NCBI GenBank assembly: GCA_028817635.1
Contig: JAPPPH010000447.1
Location: 708-10,063, forward strand
From: Verrucomicrobiales bacterium
GTDB lineage: Bacteria; Verrucomicrobiota; Verrucomicrobiia; Limisphaerales; UBA1096
Direction: 5' to 3'
Length of the DNA: 9,356 nucleotides
The position numbers and the translations under genes were made by a program. A model generated the notes under the pieces. The model worked only from the letters and a program-made list of their open reading frames with translations, made no database searches and had not been told where the DNA came from. This document shows positions 1 to 6,479 of the stretch, one piece after another; positions within the stretch are counted from its first letter, which is position 1; each line of letters begins with the position of its first letter.

Positions 1-1
1 T

Positions 2-127
2 TTCTACACCGAGATCGGCCACGAGGTAAAATCCCTCGACACCAAATTCGGCCACCAGCACCTCATGGAAGGCCTCCGCTGGATCACCAAAACCAAGCGC
101 TTCCACCGCGATCCGAAGAAGAAATGA
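2..127 (+). CDS. ThuA-like domain protein, C-terminal end (partial)
   Basis: Only the last 41 residues and the TGA stop at 125-127 lie in the window; the gene begins upstream. The visible peptide has FYTEIGHE near its start and LMEGLRWITK further on. This resembles the end of ThuA-like (trehalose-utilisation, class I glutamine-amidotransferase-like fold) domains, where a 'vfYt.lGH' strand is followed by a helix ending in 'gi.Wa'. The tail is basic (HRDPKKK). A second frame (frame 1) is also open to 135, but its proline/arginine-rich translation resembles no family. ThuA-like proteins are frequent in PVC bacteria, near sugar oxidoreductases and propeller dehydrogenases, which fits the genes further right. 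The identification rests on a short tail, so it is tentative. Confidence 0.5.
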   Translation, partial: FYTEIGHEVKSLDTKFGHQHLMEGLRWITKTKRFHRDPKKK

Positions 128-137
128 TGGAATAAGA

Positions 138-162
138 CTTGGCCAAGCGCTTGGCCAAGCGC
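138..162. repeat. Tandem pair of TTGGCCAA palindromes
   Basis: Two 12-bp units CTTGGCCAAGCG lie head to tail (138-149, 150-161). The second is embedded in a perfect 16-bp palindrome GCGCTTGGCCAAGCGC at 147-162. The array starts 10 bp after the stop of the ThuA-like gene and about 65 bp before the vapB-like gene. It is the leftmost member of the dispersed family described in the findings. Confidence 0.9.
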
Positions 163-182
163 GAAGCAAAGGTAAGAATTAT

Positions 183-208
183 TTTCCTTACTTTACTTTC
201 CTTACTTT
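183..208. repeat. 12-bp direct repeat upstream of the antitoxin gene
   Basis: TTTCCTTACTTT occurs exactly at 183-194 and again at 197-208, a 14-bp period inside a pyrimidine-rich tract. It lies 19-44 bp before the GTG start of the antitoxin gene. A partly complementary AAAGGTAAG lies upstream at 168-176. The position would suit an autoregulatory operator of a toxin-antitoxin operon, but no known operator sequence is recognised. Confidence 0.5.
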
Positions 209-226
209 TTTGGTAGTTTTTCTCCA

Positions 227-493
227 GTGAAGGCAACCATGACTTCCAAGGGGCAAATCACGATCCCGATTAAACTCCGCAATAAACTCGGCCTAAAAAC
301 AGGCACGGTGCTTGAATTCGATGAAAACGCGCCCCACCTGAGTGCAAAGCGCGCGTTGGAATGGAGCAGTTTTGATGAGTTCGGCAGGGAAACAAAGGAC
401 CCATTCCCCGAGTTAACTGTACCGGAATTACTCGACGAACTTCGAGGCCCGGTCGAGCTCCCCAAAAAAACCGGCGATGAAAACCGCGATTGA
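227..493 (+). CDS. vapB: AbrB/SpoVT-fold antitoxin, VapB-type
   Basis: This 88-residue protein probably neutralises the PIN toxin encoded next to it and represses their shared promoter. The N-terminal half carries the swapped-hairpin AbrB signature TSKGQITIPIKLRNKLGLKTG (about residues 6-26), followed by TVLEFDE. The C-terminal tail LLDELRGPVELP (about residues 68-79) is of the kind that VapB proteins use to occupy the toxin active site. The GTG at 227 gives MKATMTSKGQITIP, the usual family N-terminus, but has no evident ribosome-binding site. The ATG at 239 (MTSKGQ...) has AAGG five bases upstream, so either start is possible. The stop lies inside the next gene, so the two are translationally coupled. 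Confidence 0.87.
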   Translation: MKATMTSKGQITIPIKLRNKLGLKTGTVLEFDENAPHLSAKRALEWSSFDEFGRETKDPFPELTVPELLDELRGPVELPKKTGDENRD

Positions 494-875
494 TTCGTCG
501 GTTTTGTGGTGCCTGATCAAGCGTCAGCCGGGTTTCGAAAGCTGGCAGCAAGTTCTTTGGCGTGCGGGCCAAGATGGCGAACTAGTCGTCTGCCCAATTG
601 TATTCGCCGAAATCTCCCCGGCATTTACATCCGCCACCCACACCCTACAAAATCTGCAAAAGATCGGTGTTCGGTACGAACAACTTGAACCGACTTCGGC
701 GTATCTTGCAGGAGAAATTCATACGGCATATCGACAGGCGGGTGGGCCTCGCACACATATCCTGCCGGACTTCCTGATCGCCGCCCACGCACGGCGTCAG
801 GCCGATCGTCTGGCAGCGGTTGATCGAGGGTATCTTCGGCACTACTTTCCCGATCTGCCGGTCCTTGCCCCCTGA
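477..875 (+). CDS. vapC: PIN-domain ribonuclease toxin, VapC-type
   Basis: This 132-residue protein matches the usual VapC length. VapC toxins are Mg2+-dependent endoribonucleases that cut tRNA or rRNA and arrest translation. The four conserved acidic residues of the PIN fold are visible in order: D6 (MKTAIDSS), E45 (FAEI), D98 (LPDFLIAAHA) and D116 (AVDRGYL), so the enzyme looks intact. The ATG at 477 lies 17 bp inside the upstream antitoxin gene, the usual arrangement of a vapBC operon. No separate promoter is visible. The RNA target cannot be predicted from sequence. Only 48 bp separate its stop from the next gene on the same strand, so some readthrough into that gene is possible. Confidence 0.9.
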   Translation: MKTAIDSSVLWCLIKRQPGFESWQQVLWRAGQDGELVVCPIVFAEISPAFTSATHTLQNLQKIGVRYEQLEPTSAYLAGEIHTAYRQAGGPRTHILPDFLIAAHARRQADRLAAVDRGYLRHYFPDLPVLAP

Positions 876-923
876 CTCAAACGCTGGACGCAGCCCGGTT
901 TTCTGTGTTCCATCGCCGGCCAA

Positions 924-3900
924 GTGATGCGTTTTCTTCTCTGCACTCTTTTTGTTCCCCTTGCGCTTGGCCAAGCACTGTTGGCCCAGCCTGTGGATGG
1001 CCGCAACAAGCCAAGCGGTAAAAAGGCCCCAGTCGAAAGTCCGGACCTCGCACGGTACGCGCTTTTTGAAAAAACTGCGCCTCGGCCGGAAGCCACTTCA
1101 CCAGTCGACACCCAACTTCCGCTCAAGGTTGAGCCGGGCATGAGCATCGCGCTCATTGGCAACACGCTGCTCGATCGCTCACAGGATTTTGGCTACCTCG
1201 AGACGCTCATTCAACAGGCTTACCCGGCTCATCGGTTGACGGTACGCAATCTCGCGTGGTCGGCGGACTCGCTCCACCACCAGCCGCGCCCGGCCAACTT
1301 CGCCGATACAGATCAGCATCTGGTTTTCGTCAAGGCCGACATCATATTTGCGGCGTACGGCTTCAATGAATCGTTCGCTGGGCCGGACGGCTTGGGCGAA
1401 TTCAAGGCCAAGCTCACTGAGTTTGTGCAGGCGGCCAAGGCCAAGGCGTTCAACGGCGAGAAAGGACCGCAGCTCGTATTGCTCTCACCGATCGCCGGCG
1501 AAAACATCACCGGAGTCGACGCTGCGAAAAACAACAAAAACATCCGGCTCTACACCCGCGCCATGAGCGAGGTGGCCAAGGCGCAACAAGTCGGTTTCAT
1601 CAACGTTTTCGATGCGACAAACAAGGCGATGCGTCCAACCGGAAATGACCTCACGTTCAACGGCTGTCATCTCAACGACGCCGGTTACCGACTGTTTGGC
1701 AGATTGGTTTTTGATGCGGCATTCGACAAGCCCACCCCGGTCGTCAACGAGGAAATCCGCGCGGCGGTGCTGGAGAAAAACAAACAATTCTTCCGCCGGT
1801 TCCGGCCGGTAAACACGTTTTACTACACCGGCGGACGAAACCGCAGCTACGGCTATCTCGACTTCCTCCCGGCAATGCGCAATTTCGATATCATGACCGC
1901 CAACCGCGATCAGCGCATCTGGGATATCGCGGCGGGCAAACAAGTTTCGCCGAAGATCGATGACTCAAACGTGCCGCCGTTGCCCGCGACCAAGCAGAGC
2001 CGCGGCGCGAATCGCCTGCTTTCGCCCGAGGACGAGTTGGGCGAGTTCGAGGTCGACCCAAGGTTTGACGTGACACTGTTCGCCTCCGAAACCGATTTTC
2101 CGGAACTGGCCTGCCCCATCCAGATGCGCTGGGACTCGCAGGGGCGACTGTGGGTCAGTTGCTCCACGACCTACCCGCACGTTTATCCTGGCAACGAACC
2201 GAACGACAAACTCATCATCCTCGAGGACACCGACGGCGATGGTCGCGCGGACAAGACCTCCGTCTTCGCCGATGACCTGCACATCCCGTTGTCGTTCGAG
2301 TTCGGTGACGGCGGAGTGTACGTCTCCGAGGAACCGCATTTCACTTTTCTAAAGGACACTGATGGAGATGGCCGAGCGGATTTCAGAGAAAAAGTGCTCA
2401 CCGGTTTTGGCTGCGAGGACTCCCACCATGCGCTGCACGATTTCACTTGGACACCGGACGGCGACCTAATTTTCCGCGAGGGAATTTTTCATCACAGTCA
2501 GGTGGAGACGCCTTACGGCCCGGTGCGCCAGCGGGACAGCGGCTGGTTTCGGTTCGAGCCGCGCAGCCATCGGCTCACCGCATTTGGCACCCACATGAGC
2601 ACTAATCCGTGGGGCGTCACATTCGACGACTGGGGCCAACACATGGCCAGCTACCCGATCTATGCACAGGCGTTCCACGCGCTCGACCCGGCCTACCCCG
2701 ATCAACATCCGCGACCGGTCGGTCTGCACGCCTACTCCGGCACCTGCGGCCAGGAATTCGTCGACTTCCCCAACTGGCCGGAGGAGATGCAGGGCGGATT
2801 CGTCAAGGTACGCTACAAGCCGACCAACCGTGTCGAGTTCCATCGCTGGAACGAGTCCGACTTTGGCTTCACCGAGGAGTACGTCGGCAACATCGTTTTT
2901 TCAAAAAACCTCAGCTTCATTCCGGTCGATCTGCGCTACGGACCCGACGGAGCGATGTACGTCTGCGACTGGTACAACCCGGTCAAGGGCCACGCCCAAT
3001 ACTCGCTGCGCGACGAACGCCGAGATCGGGTCAGCGGCCGTATATTTCGCATCATGCCCAAGGGGGCCAAGCCGCAGCAGATGCCGCAAATTCACGGTGC
3101 GCCGCTTGGCCAACTGCTCGACATCCTGAAGCGCCCCGAGTACCGCTACCGCTACTGGGCCAAGCGCGAGTTGCGGGACCGCGACCCGGCCAAGACCAAG
3201 GCAGCCCTCGACGCCTGGGTGGCCAAACTCGACCCAACAGACCCACGCCATCGCCACCACCAAATCGAGGCCATCTGGCTTTATCGCGGCATCGGTGCCG
3301 TCAACACCAAGCTGCTCGCCGAGTTGCTCGAGTGCGACAACCACCACGCCCGCGCCGCCGCCGCGCATCAATTCCGCTACTGGCACGCACACTTCAAAAA
3401 CGAGAAACAGATTCTCGCCCGGCTGGCCGGCGATCCCAGCACGCTCGTCCGGATGGAGACTGCCATCGCCACGAGCTACATCGGTACCCCGTGGGCACTC
3501 GAGGCGCTGGTGAAAATTTTGAACCAGCCGAACATCGGCCATCTCAGCTACGCCATCAACGCCGCGCTTGGTTCGCACACCATCAAGCCACTCTGGAGCG
3601 GCAACGCAGACGCTGCGACAAAACATCCCGGAATCGGCAAGTTCATCGCTGCGTTCACACTCCGGCAAAAAATGTCGCCCAAGAAACGCTACTCCGCACG
3701 GGATGCGGAGTTCGATAATCGCAAGGGGCTGAAGGTCGTCAAGATTGCGGCCGTGAAGGAGCGCATGCTTTTCGACGTCACACGCTTTGAGGTCAAAGCC
3801 GGCCAGCCAGTGCGGATCGATTTCACCAACCCGGACGCCACGGCGCACAACATCGTGATTGTCGCGCCCGGTGCCGAAGCCGAGATCGGAGAGGCCGCCA

Positions 3901-4106
3901 ACGAGATGGCCAAGGATCCCAAGGAAGCCCAGCGCGGCCAGTATGTGCCCAAGTCAAAGAAGGTGCTGCATGCCACACGCATGGTCGCTCCGTTATCCGC
4001 CGAGTCGCTCCGCTTCATCGCGCCCAAGGAGCCGGGCGAGTACCCTTACCTCTGCACCTTCCCCGGCCACTGGATCATCATGAAAGGCACCATGGTGGTG
4101 AAGTAA
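924..4106 (+). CDS. Exported SGNH-like / beta-propeller dehydrogenase / HEAT / cupredoxin protein
   Basis: This 1060-residue protein begins with a Sec-type signal peptide (basic MMR, then a hydrophobic run to about residue 22). Residues about 70-270 form an SGNH/GDSL-like domain: GNT at 79-81, YGFNES at 145-150, CHLNDAGY from 248. Residues about 365-715 form the PVC membrane-bound-dehydrogenase-type beta-propeller, with two calcium-binding-like DTDGDGRAD loops at 435-443 and 478-486. Residues about 720-915 resemble HEAT repeats. Residues about 945-1060 form an azurin-like cupredoxin with type 1 copper ligands H975, C1044, H1049 and M1053 (C-x4-H-x3-M). No CxxCH haem motif is present. It probably works in the periplasm or outside the cell, oxidising a sugar-like substrate and passing electrons via copper; this role is inferred. 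GTG (924) and ATG (927) are adjacent possible starts; neither has a clear ribosome-binding site. Confidence 0.85.
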   Translation: MMRFLLCTLFVPLALGQALLAQPVDGRNKPSGKKAPVESPDLARYALFEKTAPRPEATSPVDTQLPLKVEPGMSIALIGNTLLDRSQDFGYLETLIQQAYPAHRLTVRNLAWSADSLHHQPRPANFADTDQHLVFVKADIIFAAYGFNESFAGPDGLGEFKAKLTEFVQAAKAKAFNGEKGPQLVLLSPIAGENITGVDAAKNNKNIRLYTRAMSEVAKAQQVGFINVFDATNKAMRPTGNDLTFNGCHLNDAGYRLFGRLVFDAAFDKPTPVVNEEIRAAVLEKNKQFFRRFRPVNTFYYTGGRNRSYGYLDFLPAMRNFDIMTANRDQRIWDIAAGKQVSPKIDDSNVPPLPATKQSRGANRLLSPEDELGEFEVDPRFDVTLFASETDFPELACPIQMRWDSQGRLWVSCSTTYPHVYPGNEPNDKLIILEDTDGDGRADKTSVFADDLHIPLSFEFGDGGVYVSEEPHFTFLKDTDGDGRADFREKVLTGFGCEDSHHALHDFTWTPDGDLIFREGIFHHSQVETPYGPVRQRDSGWFRFEPRSHRLTAFGTHMSTNPWGVTFDDWGQHMASYPIYAQAFHALDPAYPDQHPRPVGLHAYSGTCGQEFVDFPNWPEEMQGGFVKVRYKPTNRVEFHRWNESDFGFTEEYVGNIVFSKNLSFIPVDLRYGPDGAMYVCDWYNPVKGHAQYSLRDERRDRVSGRIFRIMPKGAKPQQMPQIHGAPLGQLLDILKRPEYRYRYWAKRELRDRDPAKTKAALDAWVAKLDPTDPRHRHHQIEAIWLYRGIGAVNTKLLAELLECDNHHARAAAAHQFRYWHAHFKNEKQILARLAGDPSTLVRMETAIATSYIGTPWALEALVKILNQPNIGHLSYAINAALGSHTIKPLWSGNADAATKHPGIGKFIAAFTLRQKMSPKKRYSARDAEFDNRKGLKVVKIAAVKERMLFDVTRFEVKAGQPVRIDFTNPDATAHNIVIVAPGAEAEIGEAANEMAKDPKEAQRGQYVPKSKKVLHATRMVAPLSAESLRFIAPKEPGEYPYLCTFPGHWIIMKGTMVVK
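963..976. repeat. TTGGCCAA palindrome inside a signal-peptide coding region
   Basis: GCGCTTGGCCAAGC lies within the 5' end of the large exported protein gene and encodes the ALGQA segment of its signal peptide. It is one of two exact cores found in coding sequence; the other is at 3106-3113, encoding LGQ. Confidence 0.8.
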
Positions 4107-4138
4107 GGTAGAAGGTTGAAGGGGGAAGGCTGAATCAA

Positions 4139-4157
4139 CCAAGCGCTTGGCCAAGTG
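4139..4157. repeat. Overlapping TTGGCCAA palindrome copies
   Basis: CCAAGCGCTTGG (4139-4150) overlaps CGCTTGGCCAAGTG (4144-4157), i.e. about one and a half 12-bp units. The block starts 32 bp after the stop of the cupredoxin-tailed gene. The last arm has one substitution (CAAGTG for CAAGCG). Confidence 0.85.
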
Positions 4158-4197
4158 GAGGGTGGATTGGTGACTACTTTGTCTCCGGCATTTTTTT

Positions 4198-4265
4198 CGG
4201 ACTCGCGGGCTCGTCCCTCCACGGCATGCCATGGATAAAAATGGAGGGACGAGCCTGCGAGTCCG
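4198..4265. repeat. Long inverted repeat between convergent genes
   Basis: The arms at 4198-4221 and 4242-4265 are 24 bp each and complementary at 23 of 24 positions. The loop is 20 bp and contains the small palindrome GGCATGCC. The element lies between the ends of the convergent cupredoxin-tailed and typA genes. Seven T residues lie just left of it (4191-4197), on the wrong side for a terminator of either gene, so a classical intrinsic terminator is not supported. The right arm runs into the palindrome at 4264-4277. It may be a small non-autonomous palindromic element, a 3' mRNA stabiliser, or both. Confidence 0.85.
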
Positions 4266-4277
4266 CTTGGCCAAGCG
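4264..4277. repeat. CGCTTGGCCAAGCG palindrome after typA
   Basis: A perfect 14-bp palindrome that overlaps the last two bases of the long inverted repeat and ends 7 bp from the typA stop codon (typA is on the minus strand). Confidence 0.9.
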
Positions 4278-4284
4278 TAAATGC

Positions 4285-6117
4285 TCAGGCCGTTGCGGCG
4301 GCGATGTCCTTGGCGCGCTTGGTCGCCTTGCGGCGGTCGTTGGCGTCGAGGATGCGTTTGCGGAAGCGCAGGTGGTTCGGGGTCACCTCGACCAGTTCGT
4401 CGTTGGCGATGTACTCGATCGCGCGCTCAATCGAAAAGTTGATAGGAGGGGTGAGCAGGATCGCCTTGTCCGCGCCGGAGGAGCGCATATTGTCGAGGTG
4501 CTTGGCCTTGGTCGGGTTCACCGGCAGATCGTCGCGCCGCGGATTTTCACCGACCACCTGCCCGGCATAAACCTTGTCACCGGGTGAGATGAACAGGCTC
4601 CCTCGCGCCTGAAGCATGTCGAGCGCGTAGGCCATCGCGGTGCCGTTTTCCATGCTGACCAGTGTGCCTGTCTGCCGTGTGACCAATTCGCCGCTATAAG
4701 GGCGGTATTCCGAAAACATATGGCTCATCACGCCGTTGCCGCTGGTAAGGGTGACGAGGTCGCTTTCGAAGCCGATCAGCCCACGCGTCGGGATTTCGGC
4801 GGAGACTGTCACGCCGGCGGAGTGATGCTCGATGTTTGTGATTTTACCGAGGCGCTTGCTCAGGTTTTCCATGACAGTGCCAAGGTGTTCCTCCGGCACT
4901 TCAACCCAGATTTGTTCGTAAGGTTCGCAGCGTTTGCCCTCGATCTCGCGGAACAATACGGTCGGCCGTGAGACGAGCACCTCGTAGCCCTCGCGCCGCA
5001 TGGTCTCGAGCAACACGGCGATCTGCATGCTGCCCCGTGCGTTGACGAGAAACCGCGTGCTCTCCTCGGTGTCGTGTACGCTGATGGAAATGTTCGACTG
5101 CGTCTCGCGCTCGAGTCGCGCGCGGATTTCGCGGGACGTGACCTTTTTACCGTCGCGCCCGGCGAGCGGGCCGTCGTTCACGGAAAACTCCATCTGCACC
5201 GTCGCGGGGTCGATCTCCACGAACGGCAACGGCTCGGCGTCCTCGGCCAATGCCAACGTGTCGCCGATGTCCACCTCGTCAAACCCGGCCAACCCGGCGA
5301 TGTCGCCCGCAGTCGCCGAGGTGACGTCGTTGGTTTGCAATCCGGCGAACTGCTTGAGCTTGATGATCTTCGCCTTTTGCTTCGAGCCGTCCTTGCGCAG
5401 CACGTTGATCTGGTCGCCCTGCTTGACGTCGCCGGACAAAATCCGGCCGATGGCCATCCGGCCGACATACTCATCCCAGTCGATGTTACTGACGAGCATC
5501 CGGAACGGAGCCTCCTCGATGACCGGTGGCGGCACCCGTTCAACGACCGTCTCGAACAGATCGTTCATGTCCTTGCGCGGCCCTTCGAGTGTACGATCGG
5601 CAAATCCCATCTTGGCGCTGCCATAGAGGAACGGTGCGTTGAATTGATCCTCATCCGCTCCCAGTTCGAGGAACAGCTCCAGCACCTTGTCGTGCACCCA
5701 CTCCGGGCGCGCGGTGTCACGGTCGATCTTGTTAACCACGCATATCGTCTTAAGCCCGTGGCCAAGCGCCTTGCGCAATACCCAGCGCGTCTGCGCCTGC
5801 GGTCCGCTGACGGCATCGGTCAACAGCAACACGCCGTCGACCATCTTCATCACCCGCTCGACCTCGGCGCCGAAGTCGGCGTGGCCCGGTGTGTCGACGA
5901 TGTTGATGGTGTAGTCCTTCCAATTGATCGCCGTATTCTTGGCTTTGATCGTGATGCCTTTTTCGCGCTCAAGATCCATCGAGTCCATGACCCGCTCAGC
6001 CACCACTTGATTGTCCCGGAACGTGCCACTCTGCTGCAGCAACTCGTCCACCAGCGTGGTTTTGCCGTGATCCACGTGTGCGATAATCGCAATATTTCTA
6101 ATATGGTCTGCCTTCAC
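4285..6117 (-). CDS. typA: Translational GTPase TypA/BipA
   Basis: This 610-residue protein has the normal TypA/BipA length and belongs to the EF-G-like translational GTPases. These bind the ribosome and help 50S assembly and growth under stress or cold. All GTPase motifs are visible: G1 AHVDHGKTT (13-21), switch I EKGITIKAKN (52-61), G3 DTPGH (75-79) and G4 NKID (129-132). The EF-G-like second domain and the TypA-specific C-terminal domain follow (RGLIGFESDLVT, SPGDKVYAGQVVGENPR). The start is GTG at 6117; no in-frame ATG lies between it and the G1 motif, and no Shine-Dalgarno sequence is visible upstream. Its promoter should lie in the repeat-rich gap at 6118-6493. The gene converges with the cupredoxin-tailed gene. 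Confidence 0.96.
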   Translation of the reverse strand: MKADHIRNIAIIAHVDHGKTTLVDELLQQSGTFRDNQVVAERVMDSMDLEREKGITIKAKNTAINWKDYTINIVDTPGHADFGAEVERVMKMVDGVLLLTDAVSGPQAQTRWVLRKALGHGLKTICVVNKIDRDTARPEWVHDKVLELFLELGADEDQFNAPFLYGSAKMGFADRTLEGPRKDMNDLFETVVERVPPPVIEEAPFRMLVSNIDWDEYVGRMAIGRILSGDVKQGDQINVLRKDGSKQKAKIIKLKQFAGLQTNDVTSATAGDIAGLAGFDEVDIGDTLALAEDAEPLPFVEIDPATVQMEFSVNDGPLAGRDGKKVTSREIRARLERETQSNISISVHDTEESTRFLVNARGSMQIAVLLETMRREGYEVLVSRPTVLFREIEGKRCEPYEQIWVEVPEEHLGTVMENLSKRLGKITNIEHHSAGVTVSAEIPTRGLIGFESDLVTLTSGNGVMSHMFSEYRPYSGELVTRQTGTLVSMENGTAMAYALDMLQARGSLFISPGDKVYAGQVVGENPRRDDLPVNPTKAKHLDNMRSSGADKAILLTPPINFSIERAIEYIANDELVEVTPNHLRFRKRILDANDRRKATKRAKDIAAATA

Positions 6118-6189
6118 AAGGATTGCGGGGGGGATGAAAACAGCCGCCGGAAATGGCGACAGCGAAAGCGGCTACGAACCCCGTGAGGG

Positions 6190-6198
6190 TTGGCCAAG
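6190..6198. repeat. TTGGCCAA core copy
   Basis: TTGGCCAAG in the typA upstream gap. The flanks are degenerate (GGG on both sides), so only the central 8 bp are palindromic. Confidence 0.7.
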
Positions 6199-6272
6199 GG
6201 TTCCCCGCGCGGCAGACGGATACAGAAATGGGGGGCAGTGTTCAAGTTTTCAGTTTCAAGAAAACTAGATTT

Positions 6273-6282
6273 CTTGGCCAAG
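6273..6282. repeat. CTTGGCCAAG palindrome
   Basis: A 10-bp perfect palindrome directly abutting the GGACGGCTG hairpin that starts at 6282. Confidence 0.75.
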
Positions 6283-6303
6283 GACGGCTGGGGACAGCCG
6301 TCC
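6282..6303. repeat. 9-bp stem hairpin
   Basis: GGACGGCTG (6282-6290) and CAGCCGTCC (6295-6303) are exact reverse complements around the loop GGGA. No T-run follows on either strand, so it is reported as a hairpin repeat, not a terminator. Confidence 0.75.
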
Positions 6304-6311
6304 CTACCTTG

Positions 6312-6325
6312 CGCTTGGTCAAGCG
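6312..6325. repeat. Variant palindrome CGCTTGGTCAAGCG
   Basis: It differs from the consensus CGCTTGGCCAAGCG by one central base (TTGGTCAA). Both outer arms are intact, which suggests a mutated copy of the same repeat. Confidence 0.75.
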
Positions 6326-6336
6326 AGGCCAAGGAG

Positions 6337-6396
6337 AGGGGACATTCTTGTCCCCTGCTCAAATACCCTTCTTATTCGGGGACAGGAATGTCCCCG
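6337..6396. repeat. Pair of GGGGACA hairpins in inverted orientation
   Basis: The first stem is AGGGGACA/TGTCCCCT with loop TTCT (6337-6356). The second is CGGGGACA/TGTCCCCG with loop GGAA (6377-6396). The reverse complement of the second core (6378-6395) matches the first core (6338-6355) at 17 of 18 positions, so they are two copies in opposite orientation and could also pair with each other across 20 bp. The layout resembles REP/BIME-type elements, but no REP-associated transposase is present here. Confidence 0.8.
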
Positions 6397-6406
6397 CTCC
6401 TGTAGT

Positions 6407-6424
6407 CCCGCTTGGCCAAGCGGG
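6407..6424. repeat. 18-bp extended palindrome
   Basis: CCCGCTTGGCCAAGCGGG is a perfect palindrome that extends the 14-bp consensus by two GC pairs on each side. It lies just beyond the terminator of the Gfo/Idh/MocA gene. Confidence 0.9.
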
Positions 6425-6427
6425 GAC

Positions 6428-6461
6428 AAAAAAACACGGAACGATTGCTCGTTCCGTGTTT
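6428..6461 (-). terminator. Rho-independent terminator of the Gfo/Idh/MocA gene
   Basis: The arms at 6432-6444 and 6449-6461 are perfectly complementary over 13 bp (core ACACGGAACGA) with a 4-base loop. On the minus strand the stem is followed by a run of seven T residues (complement of the A-run 6428-6434). It lies 33 bp after the TGA of the minus-strand oxidoreductase gene and is a textbook intrinsic terminator. It should uncouple that gene from typA. Confidence 0.92.
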
Positions 6462-6479
6462 GATAGAGTGTGCGCCCTT

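Noticed and set aside
2609..3718. Long open frame (369 codons, +) inside the large exported protein gene
   Set aside because: It is out of frame with the recognised multi-domain gene and its translation is arginine/proline-rich low-complexity sequence typical of a shadow frame in GC-rich DNA.
2901..3848. Open frame of 315 codons on the minus strand
   Set aside because: It is antisense to the HEAT/cupredoxin part of the large gene, with no recognisable motifs.
4191..4265. Intrinsic terminator for the convergent cupredoxin-tailed and typA genes
   Set aside because: The stem is long, but no T-run follows it in the direction of either gene; the seven T residues precede it on the plus strand.
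5755..5771. GGCCAAGCGC in typA as a copy of the palindrome
   Set aside because: Only half the motif is present (no TTGGCCAA core) and the bases are explained by coding for a conserved ALGHG segment.
5074..6186. Long open frame (370 codons, +) opposite typA
   Set aside because: It is antisense to a fully recognisable TypA with all GTPase motifs, and its translation shows no family signature.
6217..6245. Minus-strand promoter for typA (TTGAAC, 17-bp spacer, TATCCG)
   Set aside because: Only four of six and three of six bases match the sigma-70 consensus, and similar matches are easy to find by chance; spacing alone is not enough.
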